Origin: Pseudooceanicola sp.
GTDB lineage: Bacteria; Pseudomonadota; Alphaproteobacteria; Rhodobacterales; Rhodobacteraceae
Length of the DNA stretch: 64,000 bases
Reading direction: 5' to 3'
Assembly: GCA_002709085.1 (NCBI GenBank)
Contig: PAPR01000062.1
Location: forward strand, 31,985-95,984
A model generated the notes under the pieces. That model saw only the letters and a program-made list of their open reading frames with translations, was not told where the DNA came from and did not search any database. A program made the position numbers and the translations under genes. Below, in pieces: positions 34,820 to 47,188 of the stretch; position 1 is the first letter of the stretch, and each line of letters opens with the position of its first letter.

Positions 34820-35779
34820 ATGGCCCTCGAAGATGCCAAGACCCAGATCGACGACGCCTTCCGGCGCGAGGATCCGCGCGGGCTGAGCTATGAGAATGCC
34901 TTTGCCGGGGCCACGTCGTTTCTGCGGCGCAAATATACCAGGGATTTGACCGGCATCGATCTGGCCGTCACCGGCGTCCCCTTTGATCAGGCGGTGACCA
35001 ATCGCACCGGCGCGCGGTTCGGGCCGCGCGCGATCCGCGAAGCCTCGACCTTGCAGCCCTACGATCCGCCCTATGGCTGGGGGTACGATCCGATGAGCGA
35101 ATTCGCCATCGCGGATTACGGCGATCTTGCCTTCGACTACGCCAAGGTGTGGGAGTTTCCGGAGGCGTTGCAGGCCCATATTGCGGGGATTCTGGCAAGG
35201 GACGTCGGGACGCTGGTCATGGGGGGCGATCACTTTGTCACCCTGCCGATCCTGCGGGCGCATGTGGATAAATACGGCCCCCTCGCGCTGATCCAGTTCG
35301 ACGCCCATTCCGACACCTGGGTCGATGACGATATGGAGCGGATCGACCACGGCACCTTTGTCTACAAGGCGGTCAAGCTGGGGCTGATCGACGTGGAACG
35401 GTCGGTCCAGATCGGCATCCGCACGAGTTGCGAGGATCATTGCGGCATCCATGTCATCGACGCGCCCGAGGTGCACCGGATCGGCCCGGCGGCTGTGGCT
35501 GAAAAGGTGCGCGGGATCGTGGGCGATGCGCTTGCCTACCTGACCTTCGACATTGATTGCCTTGACCCGGCCTTTGCGCCCGGCACCGGCACGCCGGTCT
35601 GGGGCGGGCTGTCCTCGGCCCAGGCGGCGGCGATCCTGCGCGGGCTCGCCGGAGTGCGGCTGACGGGGGGCGACGTGGTCGAGGTCTCTCCGCCATTCGA
35701 TCATGGAGGCATCACGGCAGTAGCGGGGGCGCATGTGGCGGTGGAGATTGCGTGTTTGTGGGGTTGGACACGGCGTTAG
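34820..35779 (+). CDS. speB: agmatinase / ureohydrolase family protein
   Basis: Probably hydrolyses agmatine to putrescine and urea. The 319-residue arginase-fold enzyme carries all manganese-site motifs: VMGGDHFVTLP, QFDAHSDTW, YLTFDIDCLDPAFAPGTG and GGDVVEVSPPFDH. Related guanidinobutyrase or guanidinopropionase activity cannot be excluded from sequence alone. The start follows GGAG. No arginine decarboxylase gene is nearby. Confidence 0.85.
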   Translation: MALEDAKTQIDDAFRREDPRGLSYENAFAGATSFLRRKYTRDLTGIDLAVTGVPFDQAVTNRTGARFGPRAIREASTLQPYDPPYGWGYDPMSEFAIADYGDLAFDYAKVWEFPEALQAHIAGILARDVGTLVMGGDHFVTLPILRAHVDKYGPLALIQFDAHSDTWVDDDMERIDHGTFVYKAVKLGLIDVERSVQIGIRTSCEDHCGIHVIDAPEVHRIGPAAVAEKVRGIVGDALAYLTFDIDCLDPAFAPGTGTPVWGGLSSAQAAAILRGLAGVRLTGGDVVEVSPPFDHGGITAVAGAHVAVEIACLWGWTRR

Positions 35780-36009
35780 GGGGGCGAAAACCTAGGCGTG
35801 GACGGGCCGGTTCACCGGCGGGGCCAGGCGAGGGCCAGTCCACCAAGCAAATCGATCAGGCGCGACCTGGAGTCGCGGTGACGGGCGCACAGCGGGGGAT
35901 ATGACGAGGTCTGCGGTCTTGCCGTGCGCGCAGGCTTGCAATCCCGCTCCGCCACTCATAGGTTCCGCCAAATTCGCGGGACGCCCGCTGACACAGAAGG
36001 AAAACCCCT

Positions 36010-36300
36010 ATGGATGGTGGCGCTATCGCCCAGTTTCTCCCGCTTATCCTGATCTTTGCGATCATGTATTTCCTGCTGATCCGACCCCAGCAGAAGAAGC
36101 TGAAGGATCATCAGAAGATGGTCGAGGCCGTGCGTCGTGGCGATCAGGTCGTCACCCAGGGCGGGATCGTCGGCAAGGTCGTCAAGGTGCGCGAAGACGG
36201 TGAAGTCGAGGTCGAGATCGCGGACGGCGTGAAAGTGCGCGTCATCCGGTCGACGCTGGCGGATGTCAAATCCAAGACCGAGCCTGCCGAAGCCACCTAA
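36010..36300 (+). CDS. yajC: preprotein translocase subunit YajC
   Basis: Small membrane partner of SecDF, 96 residues. One transmembrane helix (LPLILIFAIMYFLLIRPQQK, about residues 9-28) carries the diagnostic RPQQKK at its end, followed by a cytoplasmic beta domain (GDQVVTQGGIVGKVVKV). It sits 35 bp before secD, the usual order. The 230 bp upstream of it show nothing recognisable. Confidence 0.95.
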   Translation: MDGGAIAQFLPLILIFAIMYFLLIRPQQKKLKDHQKMVEAVRRGDQVVTQGGIVGKVVKVREDGEVEVEIADGVKVRVIRSTLADVKSKTEPAEAT

Positions 36301-36335
36301 GAACCTATTCTCGACTGCGGCCAAGGGGTCCGGAC

Positions 36336-37967
36336 ATGCTACACATCGCGCTGTGGAAACGAATTCTGATCTGGGGCACGGTGGCTGTCGGCTTGTTGCT
36401 GGCGATGCCGAATGCCTTTTATTCCAAGGTCGAGACCTACAATGACGCGGTCGCCGTCGGCCAGCCCGATGAGGGCTGGGTCGATTGGCTGCCGTCGGGA
36501 TTGGTGAACCTTGGCCTCGATCTTCGGGGCGGGGCGCATCTACTGGCCGAAGTGAAGGTCGCGGACGTCTACGAGGCGCGGATGAAAGGCCTCTGGCCCG
36601 AGATCCGCAACCGTTTGCGCGATGCGCGCGACACGGTCGGCACGATCCGTTTGCAAGAAGGCCCTGCGGATGAATTGCGAGTTCGGATTTCCGAAGCCGG
36701 CGCCATCACCGATGCCGTCCGCCTGATCGAAGAGATCGCGCGCCCGGTGGTCAGCCTGACCGGTGCGGGGCAGACCGACATCGAAGTGTCGGGTGAGGGC
36801 GATCTGCTGACCGTCCGGCTGTCCGAGGCCGAGCGCCTCGCAACGGATGACCGCACGGTTCGCCAGTCGCTCGAAATCATTCGCCGCCGCATCGACGAGG
36901 TTGGCACCCGTGAGCCGACCATCCAGCGCCAGGGCGCGGACCGCATCCTGATCCAGGTGCCCGGCGTCGGATCGGCCGCCGAACTGAAAGAGATCATCGG
37001 CACCACCGCCCAGTTGACGTTCCAACCCGTCGTGCGTCGCACCAGCGACGACCGGACCGTGGCGAGCGCGGGCGAAGAGCTGCTGCCCTCGCTCGATACC
37101 GAGGGCGAATTCTACGTGCTGGAAGAGACGCCCGTCGTGTCGGGCGAGGAGTTGGTCGACGCCCAGCCCTCGTTCGACCAGAACGGCCGGCCTGCTGTCA
37201 GTTTCCGTTTCAACCCCGCCGGGGCGCGCAAGTTTGGTGATTACACCGCCAACAACATCGGCAACCCCTTTGCCATCGTGCTGGACAGCGAGGTCATCTC
37301 GGCCCCGGTGATCCAGAGCCATATCGCGGGCGGGTCGGGCATCATCACCGGCAGTTTCACGGTCGAGGAATCGACCAACCTTGCCGTGCTGCTGCGGGCC
37401 GGGGCGCTGCCTGCGGGGCTCGATTTCCTCGAAGAGCGGACCATCGGGCCGGAACTCGGCGCGGACAGCATCGCGGCGGGCAAGATCGCCTGTATTGTCG
37501 CGGGCATTGCCGTGCTGGTCTTCATGTTCGCCTCTTATGGTTTGTTCGGCTTGTTCGCCAATATAGCCCTGATCCTGAACGTCGGGCTGATCTTTGGCAT
37601 GCTGAGCCTGATCGGTGCCACGCTGACCCTGCCGGGCATCGCGGGTATCGTGCTGACCATCGGCATGGCGGTGGACGCCAATGTGCTGGTGTTCGAACGG
37701 ATCCGCGAAGAGATGAAATCGGCCAAGGGTCCGGCGCGCGCGATCGAGTTGGGCTATGAACGCGCGTTGAGCGCCATCGTCGACGCCAACATCACGACCT
37801 TCATCATCGCGACGATCCTCTTCGTGCTCGGCTCCGGCCCGGTGCGGGGCTTTTCGATCACGCTCGGCATCGGGATCCTGACGTCGGTCTTCACCGCCAT
37901 CTGGGTGACGCGCTTGCTGATCGTGACATGGTTCGACCGGGCGCGGCCCAGAACACTGGAGGTGTGA
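36336..37967 (+). CDS. secD: protein translocase subunit SecD
   Basis: Uses the proton gradient to pull secreted proteins through SecYEG. The 543-residue RND-fold protein has an N-terminal helix, the signature LGLDLRGGAHLLAEV, a large periplasmic P1 domain, and a C-terminal bundle of transmembrane helices with GIAGIVLTIGMAVDANVLVF (conserved acidic residue). It is one base upstream of secF. Length is about 70 residues short of E. coli SecD, within range for the class. Confidence 0.97.
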   Translation: MLHIALWKRILIWGTVAVGLLLAMPNAFYSKVETYNDAVAVGQPDEGWVDWLPSGLVNLGLDLRGGAHLLAEVKVADVYEARMKGLWPEIRNRLRDARDTVGTIRLQEGPADELRVRISEAGAITDAVRLIEEIARPVVSLTGAGQTDIEVSGEGDLLTVRLSEAERLATDDRTVRQSLEIIRRRIDEVGTREPTIQRQGADRILIQVPGVGSAAELKEIIGTTAQLTFQPVVRRTSDDRTVASAGEELLPSLDTEGEFYVLEETPVVSGEELVDAQPSFDQNGRPAVSFRFNPAGARKFGDYTANNIGNPFAIVLDSEVISAPVIQSHIAGGSGIITGSFTVEESTNLAVLLRAGALPAGLDFLEERTIGPELGADSIAAGKIACIVAGIAVLVFMFASYGLFGLFANIALILNVGLIFGMLSLIGATLTLPGIAGIVLTIGMAVDANVLVFERIREEMKSAKGPARAIELGYERALSAIVDANITTFIIATILFVLGSGPVRGFSITLGIGILTSVFTAIWVTRLLIVTWFDRARPRTLEV

Positions 37968-37968
37968 G

Positions 37969-38937
37969 ATGCGGCTGAAACTGGTACCGGACCATACGGA
38001 ATACGATTTCTTCAAGTATCGCACCGTGACCTTCGGGTTTTCGGCGGTGTTGATGGTGATCTCGCTGGCGCTCTGGCTGACCGTGGGTCTGAACTTCGGC
38101 ATCGACTTCCGGGGCGGCACCACGATCCGCACGCAGGCCGAACAGCCGATGGATGTCGGCAGCTACCGAGATGCGATTGCGCCGCTTGAACTCGGGGATG
38201 TTTCGATCTCCGAGGTGTTCGATCCGACCTTTGCCGCCGACACCCATGTGGCGATGATCCGCATTCAGGCGCAGGACGGCGAGGAGAGCGTCAGCGCCGA
38301 CACCGTGCAATCGGTCGAGGAGGCACTACAGGAGCTGGACGAAACGATCCGGTTCACCTCCGTCGAATCAGTCGGACCCAAGGTGTCGGGAGAGTTGATC
38401 CAGACGGCGGTTCTGGCGGTCGCAGCGGCACTGGCGGCGATCCTGTTCTACATCTGGCTGCGATTCGAGTGGCAATTTTCCGTCGGGGCGGTCGCCGCAC
38501 TGTTTCACGACGTGGTGCTGACCATCGGCATCTTCTCGGCGCTACAAATCCGCTTTGACCTCGCGACCATCGCGGCCCTGTTGACGATCATTGGCTATTC
38601 GATCAACGATACGGTGGTGATCTTTGACCGGCTGAGGGAGAACCTGCGCAAGTTCAAGACCAAGCCGCTGCGCGACGTGATGAACCTTTCGGTGAACGAG
38701 ACGCTGAGCCGGACGCTCATGACCTCCGGCACCACACTGATCGCGCTGATCGCGCTCTTGGTGCTGGGCGGGGACGTGATCCGCGGCTTTGTCTTTGCGA
38801 TCTTCTGGGGCGTTATCGTGGGGACCTATTCCTCGGTCTATGTTGCCAAGAACGTCGTGCTCTGGCTGGGTGTGAAACGGGACTGGTCCAAGCCTACGGA
38901 CACCACCGGCAACCAGTTCGCCAATATCGATGCCTAA
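37969..38937 (+). CDS. secF: protein translocase subunit SecF
   Basis: Partner of SecD, 322 residues. An N-terminal helix is followed by LNFGIDFRGGTTIRTQ, the small periplasmic domain and the helical bundle with IIGYSINDTVVIFDRLREN (conserved Asp) and SRTLMTSGTTLIALIALL. Co-transcribed with yajC and secD. Confidence 0.97.
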   Translation: MRLKLVPDHTEYDFFKYRTVTFGFSAVLMVISLALWLTVGLNFGIDFRGGTTIRTQAEQPMDVGSYRDAIAPLELGDVSISEVFDPTFAADTHVAMIRIQAQDGEESVSADTVQSVEEALQELDETIRFTSVESVGPKVSGELIQTAVLAVAAALAAILFYIWLRFEWQFSVGAVAALFHDVVLTIGIFSALQIRFDLATIAALLTIIGYSINDTVVIFDRLRENLRKFKTKPLRDVMNLSVNETLSRTLMTSGTTLIALIALLVLGGDVIRGFVFAIFWGVIVGTYSSVYVAKNVVLWLGVKRDWSKPTDTTGNQFANIDA

Positions 38938-39009
38938 GCGGGCGTCGTCGTGCGGACCGGCAGGACGCAAGGTTTTCGTCGCGTCTGGTGACCTTACCCG
39001 GAGGATCCG

Positions 39010-39363
39010 ATGCAGCTGACTGAAATCGACTACGGCAAAGCCCGCCCGATCGAGGGCTACGGGCCTGGGTTCTTTCGCATTGCAGGCGAGGTGCAGTCGG
39101 GCGCCGTGCTGGTCATGGCTGACCGTGTGACCTCCTGGAAGGGCTATGGCGACCCCGATACGCTGCTGGCGCTTGCGGGTCAGGTGGACGTGGTCTTTGT
39201 CGGGACGGGTGCCGAGATGGCCTATCTCCCGGCGGCGTTGCGCGACGCTCTCGACACGGCCGGGATCGGGGTGGAACCGATGACAACCCCCGCCGCCTGC
39301 CGGACCTATAACGTTCTGTTGAGCGAGGGGCGCCGCGTCGCCGCTGCCCTGCTGCCGGTCTGA
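39010..39363 (+). CDS. Mth938-like domain protein (DUF498)
   Basis: A 117-residue soluble protein of the Mth938/NDUFAF3 family (GPGFFRIAGEVQSGAVLVMA, VDVVFVGTGAEMAYLP, VEPMTTPAACRTYNVLLSEG). Mitochondrial relatives help assemble complex I; bacterial copies commonly follow secDF in alphaproteobacteria, but their role is unclear. The start follows CCGGAGG. Confidence 0.82.
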   Translation: MQLTEIDYGKARPIEGYGPGFFRIAGEVQSGAVLVMADRVTSWKGYGDPDTLLALAGQVDVVFVGTGAEMAYLPAALRDALDTAGIGVEPMTTPAACRTYNVLLSEGRRVAAALLPV

Positions 39364-39426
39364 CCCGCTGGGTGGGGGTGACGCGCTCTAGCCGCAGGCC
39401 TGTGCCGCTGTGAGGCGTCGCGCCGT

Positions 39427-39448
39427 GGATATTTGTGAAACCAAAGTG
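39427..39448 (+). repeat. dispersed repeat, type B, copy 1
   Basis: GGATATTTGTG then AAACCAAAGTG. A second copy with the same AAACCAAAGTG half lies at 42268. The two bracket the ccm cluster. The left half resembles type A (ATATTT/GTATTT), so the types may be related. Confidence 0.5.
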
Positions 39449-39498
39449 ATCATGGATCGCGCTTCCCGTAGCGGGGCAAATCCGCTAGGGCGGGTGGC

Positions 39499-40116
39499 AT
39501 GAGTTTGAAGGTCGTGGATTTGGGTGTGGCCCGTGGCGGTGTGCCGGTGTTGGAGGGCGTGAACTTTGCCGTCGCACCGCGCGAGGCCGTTGTGCTGACC
39601 GGCCCGAACGGGGCCGGCAAGACCACGCTGCTGCGCACGCTGGCCGGATTGCAGCCTCCCTATACCGGCAAGATCGTGGTGCCTGACCTGGAGGCCATCA
39701 CCTATGCGGGACATGCAGACGGGATCAAGACGGTCCTGAGCGTGCGCGAGAACCTGATGTTCTGGGCGCGTGTGCATGGGCATGGTGACATTGCCGCGGC
39801 CCTGGAGGATTTTGACCTGACAGCACTTGCCGGACGCCCGGCGGGGAGCCTCTCTGCCGGGCAAAAGCGGCGTCTCGGACTGGCGCGGTTGGCGGTCACG
39901 CGTCGCCCGATCTGGTGTCTGGATGAGCCGACAGTCTCGCTCGACAAAACCTCGGTCGAACTGTTCGCGCGCGCGGTAGAGCGACATCTGGCGGCGGGCG
40001 GCATGGCGGTGATCGCCTCGCATATCGACATGGGGCTGGATGTGCGGGTGATCGATCTGACGCCCTATCGTGCGCGGGCGAGGGTGTCGCGCGATTTTGA
40101 TGAGGCCTTCCTTTGA
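39499..40116 (+). CDS. ccmA: heme exporter ATPase CcmA
   Basis: ATPase of the CcmABCD complex that releases heme-loaded CcmE during cytochrome c maturation. The 205-residue protein has Walker [18 protein letters not shown], signature [16 protein letters not shown] and Walker [14 protein letters not shown]. The ATG is followed by a short conserved N-terminus. It overlaps ccmB by 4 bp. Confidence 0.93.
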   Translation: MSLKVVDLGVARGGVPVLEGVNFAVAPREAVVLTGPNGAGKTTLLRTLAGLQPPYTGKIVVPDLEAITYAGHADGIKTVLSVRENLMFWARVHGHGDIAAALEDFDLTALAGRPAGSLSAGQKRRLGLARLAVTRRPIWCLDEPTVSLDKTSVELFARAVERHLAAGGMAVIASHIDMGLDVRVIDLTPYRARARVSRDFDEAFL

Positions 40117-40769
40117 TCGCGTTGCTCTTGCGCGATATTCGGCTGGCGGTGCGCGCCGGGGGCGGGTTCGGGCTGGGCCTCGCGTTCTTTTTGATCGTCG
40201 TGGTGCTGGTGCCCTTCGCCGTCGGGCCGGAAACCGCGCTGCTGTCGCGGATTGCGCCGGGGGTTTTATGGATCGGGGCCTTGCTTGCGTGCCTCTTGTC
40301 GCTCGACCGGATATTCGCGCTGGACCGGGAGGACGGGACGCTGGATTTGCTGGCGACCTCACCCCTGCCATTGGAAGGCGTCGTCAGTATCAAGGCTTTG
40401 GCGCATTGGGTGACGACGGGCGTGCCGCTGGTGCTGGCCGCCCCGGTGCTGGCGGTGCTGATGTCGCTGCCGCCCGAGGGGTTTCGCTGGCTGGTGATCT
40501 CACTGCTTATCGGCACGCCGGCGCTTTCGGTCATCGGGACCTTTGGCGCGGCGCTGACCGTGGGGATCAAGCGCGGCGGCCTGTTGATGTCGCTGCTGGT
40601 GCTGCCGCTCTACGTGCCGACACTGATCTTTGGCGCGGAGGTGGCACGGGCAGGGGCCGAAGGGCTGGCAATCGAGACGCCGCTGGTGCTGCTGGCCGCG
40701 CTCACCTGCGTCACCATAGCCGTGTTGCCCTTTGCCAGCGCTGCGGTACTAAGGATGAACCTGCGGTAA
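40113..40769 (+). CDS. ccmB: heme exporter membrane protein CcmB
   Basis: Six-helix inner-membrane partner of CcmA, 218 residues ([53 protein letters not shown]). The last two segments are family hallmarks. The start TTG/ATG region overlaps the ccmA stop. Confidence 0.93.
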   Translation: MIALLLRDIRLAVRAGGGFGLGLAFFLIVVVLVPFAVGPETALLSRIAPGVLWIGALLACLLSLDRIFALDREDGTLDLLATSPLPLEGVVSIKALAHWVTTGVPLVLAAPVLAVLMSLPPEGFRWLVISLLIGTPALSVIGTFGAALTVGIKRGGLLMSLLVLPLYVPTLIFGAEVARAGAEGLAIETPLVLLAALTCVTIAVLPFASAAVLRMNLR

Positions 40770-40810
40770 CGTGACTGGCCCGCGAGGGCAGTGCAGGATA
40801 AAGGGGTCTC

Positions 40811-41542
40811 ATGCGCGCGATCTGGGAATACGCCAATCCAAAGAAGTTCATCACCCTGGTGGACAGGGTCCTGCCGGGCCTGTCGGTACTGGCCCTGGCT
40901 GCGCTGTCGGCGGGGCTGATCTGGGGGTTCTTCTTTACGCCGGACGATTATCGGCAGGGCGCGACGGTCAAGATCATCTACCTGCACGTGCCGGCGGCGC
41001 TGATGGCGATCAACGCCTGGATGATGATGCTGGTCGCCTCGCTGATCTGGCTGATCCGGCGGCACCATGTCTCGGCGCTGGCGGCGCGGGCGGCGGCGCC
41101 CGTGGGGGCGATGATGACGGTGATCGCGCTGCTGACCGGGGCGATCTGGGGGCAGCCGATGTGGGGCACCTGGTGGGCCTGGGATCCGCGGCTGACGTCC
41201 TTCCTGATCCTGTTTCTGTTCTACCTCGGCTACATCGCACTCTGGCAGGCGATCGAGGACGACGATACCGCCGCTGACCTTACCTCTGTGCTGTGCATCG
41301 TCGGCTCGGTCTTTGCGGTGCTGTCGCGCTACGCTGTGAACTTCTGGAACCAGGGGCTGCATCAAGGTGCGTCGCTGTCGCTGGATAAAGAAGAGAACGT
41401 GGCGGACGTCTTTTACTATCCGCTGCTGGTTTCCATCGCGGGCTTTGTTTTGCTGTTCCTGGCGCTGGTCCTGTTGCGGACCCGGACTGAAATCCGGGCG
41501 CGTCGGACACGGGCGCTGCTGGCACGGGAAAGGATAACTTGA
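40811..41542 (+). CDS. ccmC: heme-handling membrane protein CcmC
   Basis: Presents heme to CcmE. The 243-residue protein has six helices and the tryptophan-rich heme loop GTWWAWDPRLTSFLILF with flanking histidines in YLHVPAALMAIN and near FWNQGLHQGASLSL. The stop shares one base with the ccmD start. Confidence 0.95.
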   Translation: MRAIWEYANPKKFITLVDRVLPGLSVLALAALSAGLIWGFFFTPDDYRQGATVKIIYLHVPAALMAINAWMMMLVASLIWLIRRHHVSALAARAAAPVGAMMTVIALLTGAIWGQPMWGTWWAWDPRLTSFLILFLFYLGYIALWQAIEDDDTAADLTSVLCIVGSVFAVLSRYAVNFWNQGLHQGASLSLDKEENVADVFYYPLLVSIAGFVLLFLALVLLRTRTEIRARRTRALLARERIT

Positions 41543-41694
41543 TGCCCGAGCTTGGAAAATACGCAGGGGCTGTGTTCAGCTCCTACATTCTGTCGCTTGG
41601 CCTGTTGGCGGGGTTGATCGGACTTAGTCTGTGGCGCTCCCGAAGGGCGGCCCGGGCGTTGCGTGAGGTAGAGGATAGAGTGAAAAATGGCTAG
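41542..41694 (+). CDS. ccmD: heme exporter protein CcmD
   Basis: A 50-residue single-pass protein that links CcmABC to CcmE. It begins MPELGKYAGAVFSSYIL, has one helix (about residues 12-31) and a basic tail (RSRRAARALREVEDR), the usual CcmD form. Its ATG overlaps the ccmC stop by one base and its 3' end overlaps ccmG by 8 bp, so it is tightly coupled. Confidence 0.93.
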   Translation: MPELGKYAGAVFSSYILSLGLLAGLIGLSLWRSRRAARALREVEDRVKNG

Positions 41695-42226
41695 GTTTCC
41701 CCTGTTGATGATCCTGCCGCCGGTGATCTTTGCCGGCCTCGGGGCGGCGTTCTTCATCGGCCTGCAACGCGAGGATCCGGATCAACTGCCCTCGGCATTT
41801 GCGGGCAAGGCGGCGCCGGCGGTGGCGCTCGACCGGCTTGGGTCTTTCGAGATGTTCGACGATACCGACTTGCGCGATGGAGAGGTCAAGCTGGTGAATT
41901 TCTGGGCGTCCTGGTGCGCGCCGTGCCGGGTGGAGCATCCCAACCTGACCGCGCTGGCCGAAGAAGGGATCACCGTGCTGGGCGTCAACTACAAGGACGA
42001 TCCGGGCAAAGCGCTCGGTTTCCTTGAGGAACTGGGCAACCCTTACGCGGCACTCGGCGCCGACCTTGAGGGGCGTATGGCGCTGAACTGGGGGCTCTAT
42101 GGCGTGCCGGAAACCTATGTGATCGATGGTGCGGGCAATATTGTCCTGCGCTTTGCGGGGCCTGTAACGCAGCGGGTGATCGAGGCGCAGATCCGCCCGG
42201 CCATCGAAAGCGCGCGCACGGATTGA
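41687..42226 (+). CDS. ccmG: thiol:disulfide interchange protein CcmG (DsbE)
   Basis: Membrane-anchored periplasmic thioredoxin that keeps apocytochrome cysteines reduced. The 179-residue protein has an N-terminal anchor (about 5-25), active site NFWASWCAPCRVEHP and the cis-Pro region YGVPETYVIDG. It is last in the ccmABCDG operon. CcmE, CcmF and CcmH are not in this window. Confidence 0.95.
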   Translation: MARFPLLMILPPVIFAGLGAAFFIGLQREDPDQLPSAFAGKAAPAVALDRLGSFEMFDDTDLRDGEVKLVNFWASWCAPCRVEHPNLTALAEEGITVLGVNYKDDPGKALGFLEELGNPYAALGADLEGRMALNWGLYGVPETYVIDGAGNIVLRFAGPVTQRVIEAQIRPAIESARTD

Positions 42227-42267
42227 GCCGCCATTGGGGCGCTGCCCCCGTCCTGGCGGACGTCCCC

Positions 42268-42290
42268 GGAATATTTATCAAACCAAAGTG
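42268..42290 (+). repeat. dispersed repeat, type B, copy 2
   Basis: GGAATATTTATC then AAACCAAAGTG, matching the copy at 39427. It lies 42 bp after the ccmG stop. Confidence 0.5.
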
Positions 42291-42321
42291 GGAACGGGAC
42301 GCGCCGGCTGGCGCCGCCTGG

Positions 42322-42343
42322 CTTCATCTCGTCAAAAATACTC
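42322..42343 (-). repeat. dispersed 22-bp repeat, type A, copy 3
   Basis: Plus strand CTTCATCTCGT, CAA, AAATACTC; nearly identical to the copies at 2287 and 8340. It is the third element within 120 bp between ccmG and acnA. Confidence 0.6.
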
Positions 42344-42395
42344 CGGGGGAGACGCCCGGAACGGGCGGCGGGGGCAGCGCCCCAATCGCGCAGAC

Positions 42396-42428
42396 GACAA
42401 AGGCCGGTCACGAGGATCGGCCTTTGTC
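42396..42428. terminator. bidirectional terminator between ccmG and acnA
   Basis: GACAAAGGCCG (42396-42406) pairs perfectly with CGGCCTTTGTC (42418-42428) over an 11-nt loop, between convergent genes. Both flanks are short of T. Confidence 0.75.
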
Positions 42429-42446
42429 ATTGTCTGATGGCCCGGC

Positions 42447-45221
<2,775 letters not shown>

Positions 45222-45440
45222 GGGGGTGCTCCCTTCCAGCGATTTGACGGGGGTAGTAGCTGGCCTGCTTCTGCCCGATTGCGAGCCGTCAATCAAGGGG
45301 CCTCGCCCAGAAATGTGTACAACAGTATACTGATTGATCCCGCAAGAGGGATGTCGCGGAGCGAGGTCTCGAAACCTTGATTGGTTGTTTCACCGGCGCT
45401 TGGCTAGGTATGAGTAGGTGACAGACGACAAGGGGCAGAT

Positions 45441-46172
45441 ATGTTCGCACGACGCGCGGTCCATGCAGTGATGGCGGTGATGATGGTCGGGCTCATGGCC
45501 ATCCCGGCCGCAGCTCAGAGCCAGCAGACCGGTCAGGATAGCCCGGTGGTGGTAGAACTCTTTACCTCGCAGGGGTGTTCCTCATGCCCGCCGGCGGATG
45601 CTTTCCTGGCAATGCTCGCGCCGCGCGATGACGTCATCGCGCTTGGCCTGCATGTCGATTATTGGGATTACATCGGCTGGAAGGACGTCTTTGGGTCTCC
45701 GGTGTTTTCCGCGCGTCAAAAGGCCTATGCCAAGGCCTCGGGGCGTCGTTCGGTCTACACGCCGCAGATCATCGTGCAGGGCGAATCCGATGTTGTGGGC
45801 AACCACCCGATGGATGTCACAGACCTGATTGCAGAGTATCGTGAAAGACCCCAGGGGGTCAGCCTGGCCATACGCCGCGATTCCGATGGTCTCTTGCACA
45901 TCGCCGCCGCCGCCAAGCGTCAGATTGCCAAGCCGCTGATCGTGCAGGTCATCCGCTACGAGCCCGAAGCCAAGGTAGAGATCACGCGCGGAGAAAATGC
46001 CGGGCACAGGCTGGCCTATGCCAATGTCGTGACGGAATGGACGGTGCTGGGGGAATGGGATGCCTCGACACCCTATTCCGCCACGGTGCCGGCCAGGGGT
46101 CCGCGCCCGGTGGTGGTGGTGATCCAGCAGCGCGGTCCGGGCCGGATAGAAGGTGTGGCGCGACTGCGGTGA
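45441..46172 (+). CDS. DUF1223 family thioredoxin-fold exported protein
   Basis: A 243-residue exported protein. The signal peptide ends around IPAAAQS; the core opens VVVELFTSQGCSSCPPADAF, the CSSC being a thioredoxin-type motif. Next come LGLHVDYWDYIGWKDVF and YTPQIIVQG. DUF1223 proteins often neighbour acnA in alphaproteobacteria; function is not established, perhaps envelope redox control. Confidence 0.85.
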   Translation: MFARRAVHAVMAVMMVGLMAIPAAAQSQQTGQDSPVVVELFTSQGCSSCPPADAFLAMLAPRDDVIALGLHVDYWDYIGWKDVFGSPVFSARQKAYAKASGRRSVYTPQIIVQGESDVVGNHPMDVTDLIAEYRERPQGVSLAIRRDSDGLLHIAAAAKRQIAKPLIVQVIRYEPEAKVEITRGENAGHRLAYANVVTEWTVLGEWDASTPYSATVPARGPRPVVVVIQQRGPGRIEGVARLR

Positions 46173-46272
46173 GGGCGGCGCGGCGCATGACCCCTTTATT
46201 CGCGCGGTTCGATGTTGCGAAAAAGGGGAAGGGGCGTCGCCCGGTGCCGCCTTGGCGCTCTGCCATCAGACA

Positions 46273-47175
46273 TCAGGTCTCCGGCGTTCCGTCCTGGCCT
46301 TTCCAGCGTCGGTGCAGCCACAGCCATTGGCCGGGATGCGCACGTACCATCGCCTCAAGAGAATCGTTCAGACGCTGGCCCATCTCGGTCGGGGTGGTAT
46401 GGGGGATAGGCGCTTCGAACAGCAGGCGAAAAGAGAGCCCGTCGGGCTGGCGCACCCCGTAGCACGGCACGATGAGGACGTCGTATTTCAGCGCAATCTC
46501 CGGCACCGACAGCGCGGTATAGGCGGTTTTGCCAAAGAAGGTCAGCGGCGCCCCATGTCCGAAATGCTGATCCGCCAGCATCGCCATGATGTTGCCTTGC
46601 CGCACGAACTTCATCATCTCGGCCAGCCCGCGTCGTCCCCTTTCAAAGAGAGGTTCGGAGGTGGAGGCGATGGCCCGCACATAATGTCGGTTAAAATAGA
46701 GGTTGTTGAGCGGCCGGTAGAGCCCCCCGACCTGCCCGTAGCGCATCGCGACAAAGGCGCGGACGGCGTCGTAATTGCCGTAATGGCCCGAGATCACAAA
46801 GACCGGACGCCCCTCGGCACGGGCCTCTTCGATGGCGGCCCAGCCGGGTCCTTCGGGGGTGATGTCGGCCAGGCGCGTCTTGAACTCGGCCGCCGAATAG
46901 GTCTCGATCAGGGTGCGCCCGGCGTTGTCGGGCACCGCACGGGTCAGACGTTCGACCTCTGGCTTCGGCAGCTCTGGCCAAGCGTAGGCGAGGTTGTCGC
47001 GCACCCGCTTGCGCCATCCGGCCAGCGGGGCCACGACCTGCGCGGCCAGCCATCCGATCATCGGCACACGTATGCGGTAGGGCAAGGCCAGCGCCAGCCG
47101 CACCATCCCGCCGAGGATCAGGTTGACGAGGTAGTGTTGGAGCCGGGTCGAACGTGGGAGGTCTTGCGGTGTCAT
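46273..47175 (-). CDS. lauroyl/myristoyl acyltransferase (LpxL/HtrB family)
   Basis: Adds a secondary acyl chain to lipid A or a related lipid at the inner membrane. The 300-residue protein has an N-terminal hydrophobic anchor and the acyltransferase motif VISGHYGNYDAVRAF (HX4D), GLYRPLNN and MLADQHFGHGAPLTFFG. It lies 13 bp after the exporter gene at 47189 and converges with the DUF1223 gene. Confidence 0.85.
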   Translation of the reverse strand: MTPQDLPRSTRLQHYLVNLILGGMVRLALALPYRIRVPMIGWLAAQVVAPLAGWRKRVRDNLAYAWPELPKPEVERLTRAVPDNAGRTLIETYSAAEFKTRLADITPEGPGWAAIEEARAEGRPVFVISGHYGNYDAVRAFVAMRYGQVGGLYRPLNNLYFNRHYVRAIASTSEPLFERGRRGLAEMMKFVRQGNIMAMLADQHFGHGAPLTFFGKTAYTALSVPEIALKYDVLIVPCYGVRQPDGLSFRLLFEAPIPHTTPTEMGQRLNDSLEAMVRAHPGQWLWLHRRWKGQDGTPET

Positions 47176-47188
47176 CGTAGTGTCCGGT